This document shows positions 7,881-16,384 of a stretch of 64,000 bases of DNA, piece after piece. The notes below the pieces were generated by a model. That model saw only the letters and a program-made list of their open reading frames with translations, did not search any database and was not told the DNA's origin. Numbering within the stretch: the stretch's first letter is position 1; every line of letters starts with the position of its first letter. The translations under genes were made by a program, and so were the position numbers. The stretch comes from JADCCX01 sp031431475 (lineage in GTDB: Bacteria > Pseudomonadota > Alphaproteobacteria > Rhizobiales > Beijerinckiaceae). Where the stretch lies: contig JANPDL010000036.1 in NCBI GenBank assembly GCA_031431475.1, positions 1-64,000 of the forward strand, written 5' to 3'.

Positions 7881-9323
7881 ATGCAGCAGAGTTCACCCTC
7901 CCGGCGGTTTAAGGTCACCCTGCACGGGTTTGGCGAATATGCTGTCGTCTTTTACCACATGATCAAGCATGCGCGCGCGATTGGGTCCGATCTGGATTTC
8001 TCGATGATCCTGCCCACAAGTCATCAGCTCAAACTGATTCAGGAGCTTCTTCCACCAGAAAAGATACTTAACCTCGAAGACGAAATTCTCAAACAGCCGG
8101 GCAGCATCCCAATGAATGCATTGGCCGGCTACCACGGGAACATCCACGTGGATATCGATGCCGAGAAGCGTACCTTCAAGCACAGGCGTGGTGACGAGCA
8201 ACTGAGAATCGCAGCTTCGATCTATGAAGTTTACAAGAACTTCCTGAAGCGCGAGAGGCCTGATCATGCCGCCTTCAATCATATCGAAGGCTACGAGCAG
8301 AAAATGGCTGCATCCTTGTGCCAGGAGCTTGGCATACCCATCAGTGTTCCGGTCGACTGCAGGACGATTACCGGAACTGTTATGTGTGTTGATGCGCATG
8401 AAACTCTGCCGGACCTGACAGATGACGTGTCTGCCAATCTCGACCGGGCGCGCGCGCTTGTGACGGCCTATCGCGAGCGCCACAGTTCTGCTTTCCGGCA
8501 TCCGTTGCAACCGGAAGAGCGGGGAGCGAGCCTGCCTCGCATGAGTCGCCCGTTCCGGGTCAGATTTACAGAATTCATTCGAAGGAGCGTCAAGGACCCC
8601 AGCCGGTTTGAGTGGGACTTCCTAAAGGCCTCCTTGCTTAACAACATGCCATGGTATCGGGACCGGTGGTATAAACTGCGCAAGATGCGTGCACGACAAT
8701 GGTACGATTTTGATAAGATTGAAGAATTACCCGAAAAATTTGTCTATTATCCACTGCATTACTCGCCGGAATCGTCCATTAATACGCCTGCTCCCTATTA
8801 CATCGATCAGATGCGAACTGTTGATGCCATCCGCCACGCGATGCCCAGCGATTACACGCTGATCGTCAAGGATCATCCTGACGCGTTGCTGGTGCGCCGC
8901 AAAGGACTCATGGATAAAATTCGCTGTAGTTCCGGCGTACGTGTCATTCACAACAGCATCTCTGGTCGCGAGTTGATCCTGCGTTCAGCGCTCACGATAT
9001 CCGTGACAGGCACCTCCACGCTGGAGGCCTTTCTGCTGGGGAAACCCAGTCTGACGCTCGGCAACATGTTCGTGAGCAAGTATCTTGGCGGTGTGACACC
9101 CCTGCTTGGGATGGACAAGCGGATGCGCGAGATGATTGCATCTCCCCCGAAGGATGAAACCGTCATCAATGCCGTGGCGGAGATTATGACGATTTCGCGA
9201 CCGTTCTCGGTTTTTGGCCTCGGTATGCCCGGCGATCCCGTTTTCACGGAAAACAATATCCACAACCTCTTGCTGGCGCTTGAGGACAGTGTCCGCGCTC
9301 GCCATCGTCAAGTCGCGGCCTGA
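7881..9323 (+). CDS. Capsule-type (KpsC/KpsS-like) glycosyltransferase, candidate pseudaminyltransferase
   Basis: 480 residues from ATG 7881, which has AGGAAG 10 bp upstream; the frame is open to TTG 7800 and ATG 7827. The C-terminal half resembles capsular polysaccharide proteins with a GT-B-like domain: KFVYYPLHYSPESS, IVKDHPDALLVRR (the HP motif), SVTGTSTLEAFLLGKPSLTL (the E..GKP donor-site motif). The N-terminal half is unlike anything I can name. KpsC/KpsS-type enzymes transfer Kdo, and a KpsS-like enzyme has been reported to transfer pseudaminic acid. Lying between pseI and the other Pse genes, this is the best candidate in the locus for adding CMP-Pse to a polymer. No membrane segment is obvious. 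Confidence 0.65.
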   Translation: MQQSSPSRRFKVTLHGFGEYAVVFYHMIKHARAIGSDLDFSMILPTSHQLKLIQELLPPEKILNLEDEILKQPGSIPMNALAGYHGNIHVDIDAEKRTFKHRRGDEQLRIAASIYEVYKNFLKRERPDHAAFNHIEGYEQKMAASLCQELGIPISVPVDCRTITGTVMCVDAHETLPDLTDDVSANLDRARALVTAYRERHSSAFRHPLQPEERGASLPRMSRPFRVRFTEFIRRSVKDPSRFEWDFLKASLLNNMPWYRDRWYKLRKMRARQWYDFDKIEELPEKFVYYPLHYSPESSINTPAPYYIDQMRTVDAIRHAMPSDYTLIVKDHPDALLVRRKGLMDKIRCSSGVRVIHNSISGRELILRSALTISVTGTSTLEAFLLGKPSLTLGNMFVSKYLGGVTPLLGMDKRMREMIASPPKDETVINAVAEIMTISRPFSVFGLGMPGDPVFTENNIHNLLLALEDSVRARHRQVAA

Positions 9324-9353
9324 AGCCATGCTGGTGACTGACGGAGTTCGATT

Positions 9354-10163
9354 GTGGGAATAATCGCAAATGTGCTGGCATTACCCTTTGGACAGCCGCT
9401 GGGACGGGTAATCCATGCGCGTGCGCTTGGGCGGCAGGGGAGAAGCCAGAGTCTCGCGACTTCTCTGTTTCGCAATGTGCTGCAATTGAGCGCTCTTGAG
9501 GGGCCACTGGCCGATCTTCCTGCGAAAGGCCAGATGCGGGTGCTCGTTGCGGGATGCAGCATCGGCTGCGAGGCCTATACGCTGGCGGGGTATCTGTCTG
9601 CGCGGTTCCCTGCGCTTGAGGTTGCAATAGAGGCTTTCGATATCGATCCTGTAGCTGTGGAGCACGCCCGCTCAGGTCTCTACAGCCCGGAGTTCGTTAA
9701 GGAAGCTGTGTTCCAGGGCCCGTTTGCCGATGTGGCGAATGCTCTGCTCAGCCGGAGTGGCGAGGACTGGTCGATCAAGCCGGAGATTGCGCAGCGCGCC
9801 AGTTTTGATGTTGGCGATGCGTTGGAGGAGCGTCCTCTGGATGTCGGGCGCTTTGATCTCGTTCTGGCGCAGAATTTCATGGTGCACATGGATGATGTCC
9901 GTGCCGGACGAGCGCTGAGTGCCATGTCGGCCTGCGTGCGGCCCGGCGGCGCCATGTTCCTGGGCGGCATGACACTCGATATGCGGGCCGGTGCCACATC
10001 CAGTGTTGGTCTGGTCCCTGTCGACTGGAACATCAGTGCGATCCATGACGAAGACATTGTGCGCCGGAACGCATGGCCGTTCGCTTACTGGAGCCTTGAG
10101 CCGCTGGACGACAGCCGCCAGGACTGGAAGGCACGCTACAGCACCATCTTCCGCAAGGGGTAG
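9354..10163 (+). CDS. CheR-like SAM-dependent methyltransferase
   Basis: 269 residues from GTG 9354, with ACGGAG 7 bp upstream. The core matches the CheR methyltransferase domain: VLVAGCSIGCEAYTLAGYLS corresponds to the CheR CSTGEEPYSLA block, AFDIDPVAVEHARSGLYSPE to its DIDxxALxxARxGxY block, and FDLVLAQNFMVHMD to FDLIFCRNVLIYF. The N-terminal helical domain of true CheR is missing or reduced, and no chemoreceptor or cheB gene is near. It is therefore unlikely to be a chemotaxis enzyme and more likely modifies a sugar or carrier of the Pse-containing glycan. It follows the glycosyltransferase by 30 bp and converges on the formyltransferase with a 10-bp gap. Confidence 0.65.
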   Translation: MGIIANVLALPFGQPLGRVIHARALGRQGRSQSLATSLFRNVLQLSALEGPLADLPAKGQMRVLVAGCSIGCEAYTLAGYLSARFPALEVAIEAFDIDPVAVEHARSGLYSPEFVKEAVFQGPFADVANALLSRSGEDWSIKPEIAQRASFDVGDALEERPLDVGRFDLVLAQNFMVHMDDVRAGRALSAMSACVRPGGAMFLGGMTLDMRAGATSSVGLVPVDWNISAIHDEDIVRRNAWPFAYWSLEPLDDSRQDWKARYSTIFRKG

Positions 10164-10198
10164 CGGCCTAGCACTATGGTCTCTCTTTTACCCCCTTG
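10153..10198. terminator. Possible bidirectional terminator between convergent arms of the Pse locus
   Basis: AAGGGGTA (10155-10162) faces TACCCCCTT (10189-10197), an imperfect inverted repeat spanning the end of the plus-strand arm and the end of the minus-strand operon. The loop is long (about 26 bases) and the T-run is modest (CTTTTA), so termination is only suggested. Confidence 0.3.
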
Positions 10199-11154
10199 GG
10201 GCCGATTGATACACGTTGTTCAAGGGCAGCCTCAAGCCGGGACGAAGGCGTGAACAGGCGATCCCCTTCCTTGATTGTCGTGAGAACACTTTCACCCGTT
10301 TCCTTGCGCACATCTTCCACGATGAGGCATGCGCACTGCGACAGGGCCACCACCAGCCAGCGGTCGTTTTTGCGGATGACAAGACCGGTCTGGAAAGGAT
10401 GATGCGGCATCTCTCCGTAGTGCAGCTGGGCCTGCTTGATCGTCACGACATCCCCATGCAGGCAGGTGCGCGCTCCGGGAAACGGATCGTCAAAGGCCAG
10501 GATGAAACGGTTGATATCCTCCGGCGGCCAGGACCAGTCGATCCAGCCATGGGTCGGCGTGTGCAGGCGCGGATAATAGGCCCCTATCATCCCGGGCTGC
10601 CCGACAAGATCGGACATCGGTGCGCCCTTGTCGAGAAACGCGGTCACGAAGCCGGCCAGCCTGTTCTCATAGTCGCTCATGATCGCAGCTGGCGTGCACA
10701 GTCCTGCGGGAATGACATAATCCTCGCTCGCGACCACCGGGCCTGTATCGATGCCCTCATCAATCAGATGAAGCAGGAGGCTGCCGATCCGGTCGCCACG
10801 CATGATGCGCCAGGAAAAGCCACCGCCACCGCGATCCATTGGCAGGCGCGTGCCATGGGCATTCAGCAGCCGGTTGTGAAACAGGTTTTCGAGCTGCGGT
10901 TTGCGGACAATCCAGCGGGCACCGAAGGATATGGCAACACCTGTCGGCGTGAAGGCAGCCGGAGTGCGCCGGAGCGCCTCATCATCAAGCTTCTCAAGGA
11001 CCATGTAGTCGTGCTCGTCGATCTGTTCCAGCTGTGCCACCTGATCCGGCGAGGTCAGGATCGAAATGCCGACACCTGCCTTTTTTGCCCATGCGCGCAG
11101 GGGTATGAAGACAGGCGAGAAGCCGAGCAGGGTGAGGTGAGAGGGGTGTTTCAT
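10174..11154 (-). CDS. Formyltransferase of the methionyl-tRNA/sugar N-formyltransferase family
   Basis: 326 residues. The catalytic triad of 10-formyl-tetrahydrofolate-dependent formyltransferases is visible as N98 and H100 (LLNAHGTRLP) and D136 (LIDEGIDTGPVVAS). The MET-tRNA-specific architecture is absent and no def gene is adjacent, so the target is probably an amino sugar. Its place as last gene of the Pse operon suggests N-formylation of a Pse precursor or of a neighbouring sugar. Formyl-Pse is known in other bacteria, and a Pse-pathway N-formyltransferase (PseJ) has been described. PseH is also present, so two N-acylating enzymes may compete or act on different amines. Its ATG overlaps the upstream stop by 4 bp. 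Confidence 0.75.
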   Translation of the reverse strand: MKHPSHLTLLGFSPVFIPLRAWAKKAGVGISILTSPDQVAQLEQIDEHDYMVLEKLDDEALRRTPAAFTPTGVAISFGARWIVRKPQLENLFHNRLLNAHGTRLPMDRGGGGFSWRIMRGDRIGSLLLHLIDEGIDTGPVVASEDYVIPAGLCTPAAIMSDYENRLAGFVTAFLDKGAPMSDLVGQPGMIGAYYPRLHTPTHGWIDWSWPPEDINRFILAFDDPFPGARTCLHGDVVTIKQAQLHYGEMPHHPFQTGLVIRKNDRWLVVALSQCACLIVEDVRKETGESVLTTIKEGDRLFTPSSRLEAALEQRVSIGPKGVKERP

Positions 11155-12194
11155 GGGTTTCTCCGGGCTCGCTTGAGTCTCACAGCGGTGGCGGATTGAT
11201 TGCGGCTTTTGCGGTCCGGTTCGATGATGCGCACGGATAGAAGACGACAGTCGCCATCGCAGCGGAATTCATGGAAAACTGCGGCAGCCTGATCAAGCGA
11301 GAAACGCAATGTGGACGTTCCTGCTGCAAAGGATTTCTGCTCTGCCCTATAGCTTATCTTGCCGCCGGAAACGGAAACTAGAGTGAGTTCAATCGTGCCG
11401 CCGGGATTTTTCCCGGCATCAAGGCAGATTGAAAACTGGTAATCGCAGGAATACCCATCACCCCTTAAGTCCATCTGCTCGAAGCCGCTGTAGAAATAAG
11501 GCACGTCCTCCGGACGTCTCGCGTCTATGGCGACCGGTGGCTTGAATGCCATCCGTTCGCTGATCTGGCGCGCCGGTACACCGGCCACAACTGTATAAGG
11601 CGCGACATCCTTCGTGACCACGGCATTCGCACCCACGACAGCCCCCCTGCCTATCGTGATGCCTCGCATGATCGCCACATGTGTTCCAATCCAGCAATCA
11701 TCGCCAATTGTCACTGGACGATCCTCTAGCGCATTCTCACGTTCCTGAACGGCAATCAGCTTCCAAGGTTCGGCTGACCGAAACAGATGCAAGCCAGATG
11801 ACACATTCAGGTTGGGACCAATGGCACAGCACCGCCCTATCACGACACTGCCGTTGATCCTCGCCCCGTCGTTCACTCCGGTTCTGGCACCAATCCGGAC
11901 GCTGCTGGATGTCTGGATATGCACATCACGGCCAAGTCCTGCGTGGTCTCCCAGAAACAGGTTTCCAGCCCCTTCGATGTACAGACGGCTGAACGCTCCG
12001 ATGCGCACGCCGCTGCCGTGCTGAATGCGCCCCGGGCCTTTGATCTCGACATGCATTCCACAATGGAGAGCCGGAAAACGGAGCCTGTTGACGATCCAGC
12101 CAATGGCAGGAACGAATTTTCCGGCGATGCCGACCACGCGCGCCGCCAAAGCCGCAACCAAACCGGACGAAGTCGTAGGTGATGGCAAAGTCAA
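11151..12194 (-). CDS. Hexapeptide-repeat (left-handed beta-helix) acetyltransferase with C-terminal extension
   Basis: 347 residues. From about residue 45 to 215 there are repeated hexapeptides with Ile/Val every sixth residue (HVEIKG, RIQHGS, GVRIGA, HIQTSS, SVRIGA, VVIGRC, VTIGDDCWIG, ITIGRGAVVGANAVVTKDV), ending with the xylosyl/NodL-type VAGVPARQI. This is a LbH acetyl-CoA-dependent O- or N-acetyltransferase. The last roughly 110 residues (after PVAIDARRPEDVPYFYSG) form a separate unassigned domain of probable beta structure, which is unusual for this family. The start is a TTG at 12194 directly after the upstream stop, so the true start is uncertain. Likely acetylates a sugar of the Pse glycan. 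Confidence 0.75.
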   Translation of the reverse strand: MTLPSPTTSSGLVAALAARVVGIAGKFVPAIGWIVNRLRFPALHCGMHVEIKGPGRIQHGSGVRIGAFSRLYIEGAGNLFLGDHAGLGRDVHIQTSSSVRIGARTGVNDGARINGSVVIGRCCAIGPNLNVSSGLHLFRSAEPWKLIAVQERENALEDRPVTIGDDCWIGTHVAIMRGITIGRGAVVGANAVVTKDVAPYTVVAGVPARQISERMAFKPPVAIDARRPEDVPYFYSGFEQMDLRGDGYSCDYQFSICLDAGKNPGGTIELTLVSVSGGKISYRAEQKSFAAGTSTLRFSLDQAAAVFHEFRCDGDCRLLSVRIIEPDRKSRNQSATAVRLKRARRNP

Positions 12195-12196
12195 CG

Positions 12197-13144
12197 CTAG
12201 GCCTGAACCACGAGCTTCGCCAGGATATCGCGAAGCTGTTCGGGAACATGCGGCAGTTTGACGGGTTGCAGCCGTCCGTCCAGCTCATCCTGCGTTGGAA
12301 TATCAAGCACGCTGTACTGGAATTGCATCAGGAGCCGATGGTTGCGCAACACGGTGCTTCCGCGATGGAAGCCGGCGGTATCTTCGGCGATGATCGTACC
12401 CTTTGGCGCAGAGAACATGACCTCTTTGTCCTTGCCGTAGAAGTCATGCAGCACCTGATCGCCATAGATTTGTGACAGACGGAAGGCTTCCGGCTTTCGG
12501 TGTCCGTGCGTGCCCTTGATGAAGCAATGGGCACCTGTGTCCGCCTCGACATCCGTCAGATAGAAAAAGAACTTGAGGAAGCCGGGCCCGTCATTGTCAT
12601 AGTGGTACTGGTGCGCCCCGAACTTTTTGTCAGACGGTGCATCGATCCAGAGGGTGACGCTGCTCAGAACAGGCGTTGCCTTCAGATAATCCTGGGCGAT
12701 CTGGTGAAGGGCCGGATCGAGCAAGAGCCTCTGGACCGCTGGAATGCGAATGATCTGGCCAATGTCCCAGACGTGGCGGGCAGTATCGCGCGGGATGGCA
12801 TCGGGCTTGATGGTCACCCTGTTCGCTGGATCTACCGCGTAGGCCGGGGTCGAAAATGCGAAATCCGCAATGTCCTTGATGTCCTTGTCGGAGAGTTTGC
12901 TTGGCAGGACCGCACATCCCTGCTGGTTGAGTTCCTCGACGATACTGCTGACGCTTGCGGCATCGACGAAATGGGGCGTGCCCAGGTCTTTCGGAGGTCG
13001 CTGCCGACGCGAGCGGTTGACATACCAAGCATCAAAACCGCCGTTGGTGCGCTCGTGCAGCACTTGCGCGACGCGAAATTTCCAGAGGCCCAGATGTCTG
13101 CGCCGCAAGGGCTCCAGCAGAAAATAGTCGAGAGGATTGGCCAT
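12197..13144 (-). CDS. Phytanoyl-CoA dioxygenase (PhyH)-family Fe(II)/2-oxoglutarate oxygenase
   Basis: 315 residues. The iron triad is visible as the HxD of HQYHYDNDGPGF and a distal His in AGFHRGSTVLRNHR, where the following Arg would bind 2-oxoglutarate. FFFYLTDVEADTGAHCFIKG is the conserved double-stranded beta-helix core. Such enzymes hydroxylate small molecules or carrier-bound substrates. Inside a Pse operon it could hydroxylate a sugar, acyl group or lipid carrier, giving an unusual glycan modification; this is inference. It lies 100 bp downstream of the flippase gene and is followed within 2 bp by the acetyltransferase. Confidence 0.75.
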   Translation of the reverse strand: MANPLDYFLLEPLRRRHLGLWKFRVAQVLHERTNGGFDAWYVNRSRRQRPPKDLGTPHFVDAASVSSIVEELNQQGCAVLPSKLSDKDIKDIADFAFSTPAYAVDPANRVTIKPDAIPRDTARHVWDIGQIIRIPAVQRLLLDPALHQIAQDYLKATPVLSSVTLWIDAPSDKKFGAHQYHYDNDGPGFLKFFFYLTDVEADTGAHCFIKGTHGHRKPEAFRLSQIYGDQVLHDFYGKDKEVMFSAPKGTIIAEDTAGFHRGSTVLRNHRLLMQFQYSVLDIPTQDELDGRLQPVKLPHVPEQLRDILAKLVVQA

Positions 13145-13244
13145 CGGTCTCAGAGTCTGTCAGGGGTTGAGGACACGGATTGAAGGAACTGGGTCAAGGT
13201 GTGATCGAGAGGCTTCAATATACGGCCTCGTCTGCAATCGCAAT

Positions 13245-14720
13245 TCAGCTGCTGCGCATTTCAACCACGATGCGCTTCAAAGGGTTGAAGATGGCAAGGC
13301 AGGCGAGACTATACACGCATGAGAATACGAGGCCGTTCTTGAGCAACGTGAGCAATGTCGGGACATCGATCATGAGCTGTTGCCCGGCCCAGATACCTGC
13401 TGCCGACGCCGCTGTCGCATATAGCGCAAATGCCAGAGGTCGGACCAGATTCAGGCGAATCCCGGCAAGCCATAGCTGAACAATCGCAACCATACAGGTG
13501 AGATGCGCCACGATCAGGCTGGTCAGGAGATAGCCTGTAAGGCCAAGACCGTAGCCGAACATCAGGATAGAGCCAATCACGAGAGACATGCTGGCGCTGA
13601 ACAGGAGCAGATAGCCTGCGTAGCGCATGCGGTCGAGAATCTGCAATGTGCGATACATCGGCAAGAGGATGACACTGACGGGCAGAGCTATGGCCTGAAG
13701 TGCAAGAATCGAAGCCGCAAGCGTGACGGCGTTGCGGTCGAATCTGCCGCGCTCAAGCAGGATGCTGATGACCACTTCGGCATGCCAGGACAGGAACATG
13801 GCACAGGGGATGGCCAGCATCAAAAGGCCTGTGATCATCCGCTCCAGCTTCCTTTCGCGCCCGTGTTCTGCCGAAAGTGGCACCATGAACGCCTCGCGAA
13901 AGCCCAGCAGCGCCGAGACCTGACCTGTCATCAAAGAAGCATAGCTTGTCGCCGCGATGGCTCCTGAAGGCAGGTAGGAAGCCAGAAATCGGTCCACCAG
14001 CAAGCCCAGCGTCGAGACCTGGCTGACGGCACCAAAGCGGGTGATCTGGCGGACCACACCCCAGGATTGCCCGCTCTGGCGCAGCGAAAACCTGAGGGGT
14101 ACCGGCAATCCCGGCAGCATCGACAGGAGGGCAATGCCGTAGCCTGCGCCGTAGGCAATCGCGATGGCGTTAACGCCGGGGTGCCAGTAGAAAATGATGA
14201 GCAATGAGATGATCGTCACGATGATCTCGGCCAGCATGAAGCGGCGGAAGCGGCTTTCCGCTTTCAGCAACGAACCAATGGCATAATAGGGTACTGAGAT
14301 CAGGATCCACGGGATAAACCACCATGACAGCGTCTGCATCATCTCGCGCTCGGTGTCTGAGAGTCCTGTAGTGACAAACCGGGCCACGAGCGGAACCGCC
14401 AGCATGAACAGAAAAGCAGCGATGATCCCGAGGCCGATGCCGATGACGATCACCCGCAGACCGATCTGGCCGAAGCCTTCCCGGTCATTCTTTTCAAGAC
14501 GGCTGACAAGGAGTGGAACAGTCGCATTCTCCATCACGGCACCAAGACCGAATCCGATAACCGAGGCTATCGAGAACACCAGCAGATAGAGGTCCATGGC
14601 GCGATCAGTCCCGAAGGTCGCCGCGATGACGAGCTGGCGCAAGAATGCGATGAGCTGAACAGCCAGCGTGCCGCCGAAAACCACGGCAAGGATACGGATG
14701 AACGAGGTTTGCTGTGCCAT
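13245..14720 (-). CDS. MurJ/MVF-like polysaccharide flippase
   Basis: About 491 residues from ATG 14720 (MAQQTSFIRILAVVFGGT), chosen because the upstream gene ends at 14725. At least twelve hydrophobic segments are visible, and the N-terminal block QLIAFLRQLVIAATFGTDRA matches the MurJ/MviN-type start, with ELERGRFD-like ISILLERGRFDRNA in the middle. Members flip polyprenyl-linked intermediates across the inner membrane. Because it sits in a surface-glycan operon instead of a cell-wall cluster, it probably acts as a Wzx-like exporter of the lipid-linked Pse-containing unit. A Wzy polymerase is not visible in the window. Confidence 0.8.
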   Translation of the reverse strand: MAQQTSFIRILAVVFGGTLAVQLIAFLRQLVIAATFGTDRAMDLYLLVFSIASVIGFGLGAVMENATVPLLVSRLEKNDREGFGQIGLRVIVIGIGLGIIAAFLFMLAVPLVARFVTTGLSDTEREMMQTLSWWFIPWILISVPYYAIGSLLKAESRFRRFMLAEIIVTIISLLIIFYWHPGVNAIAIAYGAGYGIALLSMLPGLPVPLRFSLRQSGQSWGVVRQITRFGAVSQVSTLGLLVDRFLASYLPSGAIAATSYASLMTGQVSALLGFREAFMVPLSAEHGRERKLERMITGLLMLAIPCAMFLSWHAEVVISILLERGRFDRNAVTLAASILALQAIALPVSVILLPMYRTLQILDRMRYAGYLLLFSASMSLVIGSILMFGYGLGLTGYLLTSLIVAHLTCMVAIVQLWLAGIRLNLVRPLAFALYATAASAAGIWAGQQLMIDVPTLLTLLKNGLVFSCVYSLACLAIFNPLKRIVVEMRSS

Positions 14721-14724
14721 GCGT

Positions 14725-15603
14725 TCAGTGTTTGAGCAGCTTTGAAGCCATTGTCCGCAAGCGTGCCCGGTTTGCGCCAAGCAGCTTCCAGCGCATGGCG
14801 CGGGTGCGATGCGCCCTTAGAATGGCCTTCGCATTGATCTTTGGCGGTTCGCTCTCGCCAGGTGTCGCCGCAAGAAACCAGGTGTCGCGCACCTTCCGGC
14901 GCAGTACCGTCTTGTATCCTGCCCGCGCGAGCAATCCCTCCATGGATGCAGCCGTAGGAATGAACGTGTGCTGATAGTTCGGTCCGCCCTGACTTGTATG
15001 GGCCAGATGATCTGACATCACGATGGCGAGGTGACCACCCGGCCTCAACAGCTTTTGCAGGTGCCCGATATAGGCCTTTGGATCGGTGATGAAGTAAATT
15101 GCGTAGGCAATCTGGATGAGATCGAAGGGCTCTTCCCAGTTCTGGTTCTCGACCGGGCCGATGCGGGTCCTGATGCCAAGCTCATCATGGATAGGCTTGA
15201 CCGTGGCATCGATGTCGTTGCCTTCCGCAATCCAGCCATTGTCCTCGAAGCGCTTGACTGTCAGGCCGAGGCCGCAGGCGATATCCAGAAAGCGGCCTTT
15301 GCTGTGGCTTTTGTGAAGCCCTGAGAACATCTCCCACGACCGGTCGGCACCGATCCTGGCGATCCGTCGACGCTCGATCCAGTTAGCCTCACCGTCGGCG
15401 GCACCCTTCCGGTTGCTCTGCCATATCTCCTCAAGTGCCGGTATATCCGGCTGGTAGGCAGGCGTGGCATTGCCGCAGGTTTCACAGAAGAACCATTGAT
15501 AATCGAGCTTCTGGCCGCGCCGCGCCAGAATGGCATCGGCCTCGGGACGCCGGTCGAACGGGATGGGCAGCATCGCCGCAGAGCCACAGATGATGCATGT
15601 CAT
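14725..15603 (-). CDS. SAM-dependent methyltransferase with N-terminal zinc-binding motif
   Basis: 292 residues from ATG 15603 (MTCIICGSAAMLP); an upstream ATG at 15684 would overlap the preceding gene, and members of this group usually begin at the Cys motif. C-x2-C (TCIICG) and a second C-x2-C (FFCETCGNA) suggest a zinc knuckle. The class I methyltransferase core follows: FLDIACGLGLTVKRFEDNGW, GNDIDAT, then FDLIQIAYAIYFITDP and KLLRPGGHLAIVMSDHL. It is similar in build to the sugar C/O-methyltransferases common in glycan clusters. The likely substrate is a sugar of this locus; the specific reaction is unknown. Confidence 0.7.
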   Translation of the reverse strand: MTCIICGSAAMLPIPFDRRPEADAILARRGQKLDYQWFFCETCGNATPAYQPDIPALEEIWQSNRKGAADGEANWIERRRIARIGADRSWEMFSGLHKSHSKGRFLDIACGLGLTVKRFEDNGWIAEGNDIDATVKPIHDELGIRTRIGPVENQNWEEPFDLIQIAYAIYFITDPKAYIGHLQKLLRPGGHLAIVMSDHLAHTSQGGPNYQHTFIPTAASMEGLLARAGYKTVLRRKVRDTWFLAATPGESEPPKINAKAILRAHRTRAMRWKLLGANRARLRTMASKLLKH

Positions 15604-15661
15604 GTCTGGTTTTTCCGGTATCGACAGAAGGCTGACCTCTGGCTCTTGAAGTGCGATTGCT

Positions 15662-16384
15662 CTAGCCGCTGGTGCAGTGTTCATCAAGCAGCGGCGTGCC
15701 GGTGCGCACATAGTTGGCTGCCTGCTCCCAGCCGATCTGGCACACCACATCGACGATGGAAAGATGCGAGACGAAGACCTTCGCCTTGCGCTGCTGGTAG
15801 GGAAGCGGCCTGTAGTTCTGAAAAACCAGATCCAGCGCGAGGCCTGTGCCGAAGCTGTCCTCCTTCAGGTATTCGGATGAGCCGACGGGTGAGAGATAGC
15901 GGGTTTCTCCGAGCCTGTGGCACATCGCTTCGAGCCGTCGCGAGCGCTTGCCCTCGACATTGAGCGTCGATGCCCGGTGGATTGCGGGGAGGATTCCAAG
16001 CCGCTCCGCCATGCGCAGTATGATGCCGATGTTCATCTCCGCCAGAAGGTCTTGCGCTGCGGCGTGGCTCTCCTCGATGAAGGCAATCAGCTCGTTTCGT
16101 TCCGCGCTGGTCGCATAGCTCTGCGTGATTGTCCGCAGCAACCCGTCCATCCATAACCGGCGAGGCGCAAGGCGGATTTCGTTGATCGGTGTTTCCAGGT
16201 GGGCCTTCAAGGTACTTGCGATCACGGTATGCGCAGCGCCCTGCACGAGAAGGCGGTTTCGTGATTGCCATGACTGCTTCTCGAACTGGGCATCGTCGAG
16301 CAGCACGAACTGATCACTATGCGCCATCAGGTTGAAATAGCCCGCCCATGGCAGAAAGGTCGGCTGCATGATGGCCAGCGTCAC
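15662..16384 (-). CDS. WbqC-like family protein
   Basis: 240 residues from GTG 16384, whose GTGA overlaps the pseH stop; the ATG at 16432 adds non-family residues. The N-terminus VTLAIMQPTFLPWAGYFNLM and the following DDAQFEKQSWQSRNRLL are the hallmarks of the WbqC-like family. Its catalytic role is poorly known, but it occurs repeatedly in LPS/capsule and amino-sugar clusters, often with aminotransferases and formyltransferases. It is tightly coupled to pseH and pseG, so a role in making or transferring an acylated amino sugar is reasonable but unproven. Confidence 0.75.
   Translation of the reverse strand: MTLAIMQPTFLPWAGYFNLMAHSDQFVLLDDAQFEKQSWQSRNRLLVQGAAHTVIASTLKAHLETPINEIRLAPRRLWMDGLLRTITQSYATSAERNELIAFIEESHAAAQDLLAEMNIGIILRMAERLGILPAIHRASTLNVEGKRSRRLEAMCHRLGETRYLSPVGSSEYLKEDSFGTGLALDLVFQNYRPLPYQQRKAKVFVSHLSIVDVVCQIGWEQAANYVRTGTPLLDEHCTSG

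Noticed and set aside
10216..11199. Plus-strand 327-codon frame opposite the formyltransferase
   Set aside because: The minus-strand frame carries the formyltransferase triad and is overlapped by its neighbours in operon fashion.
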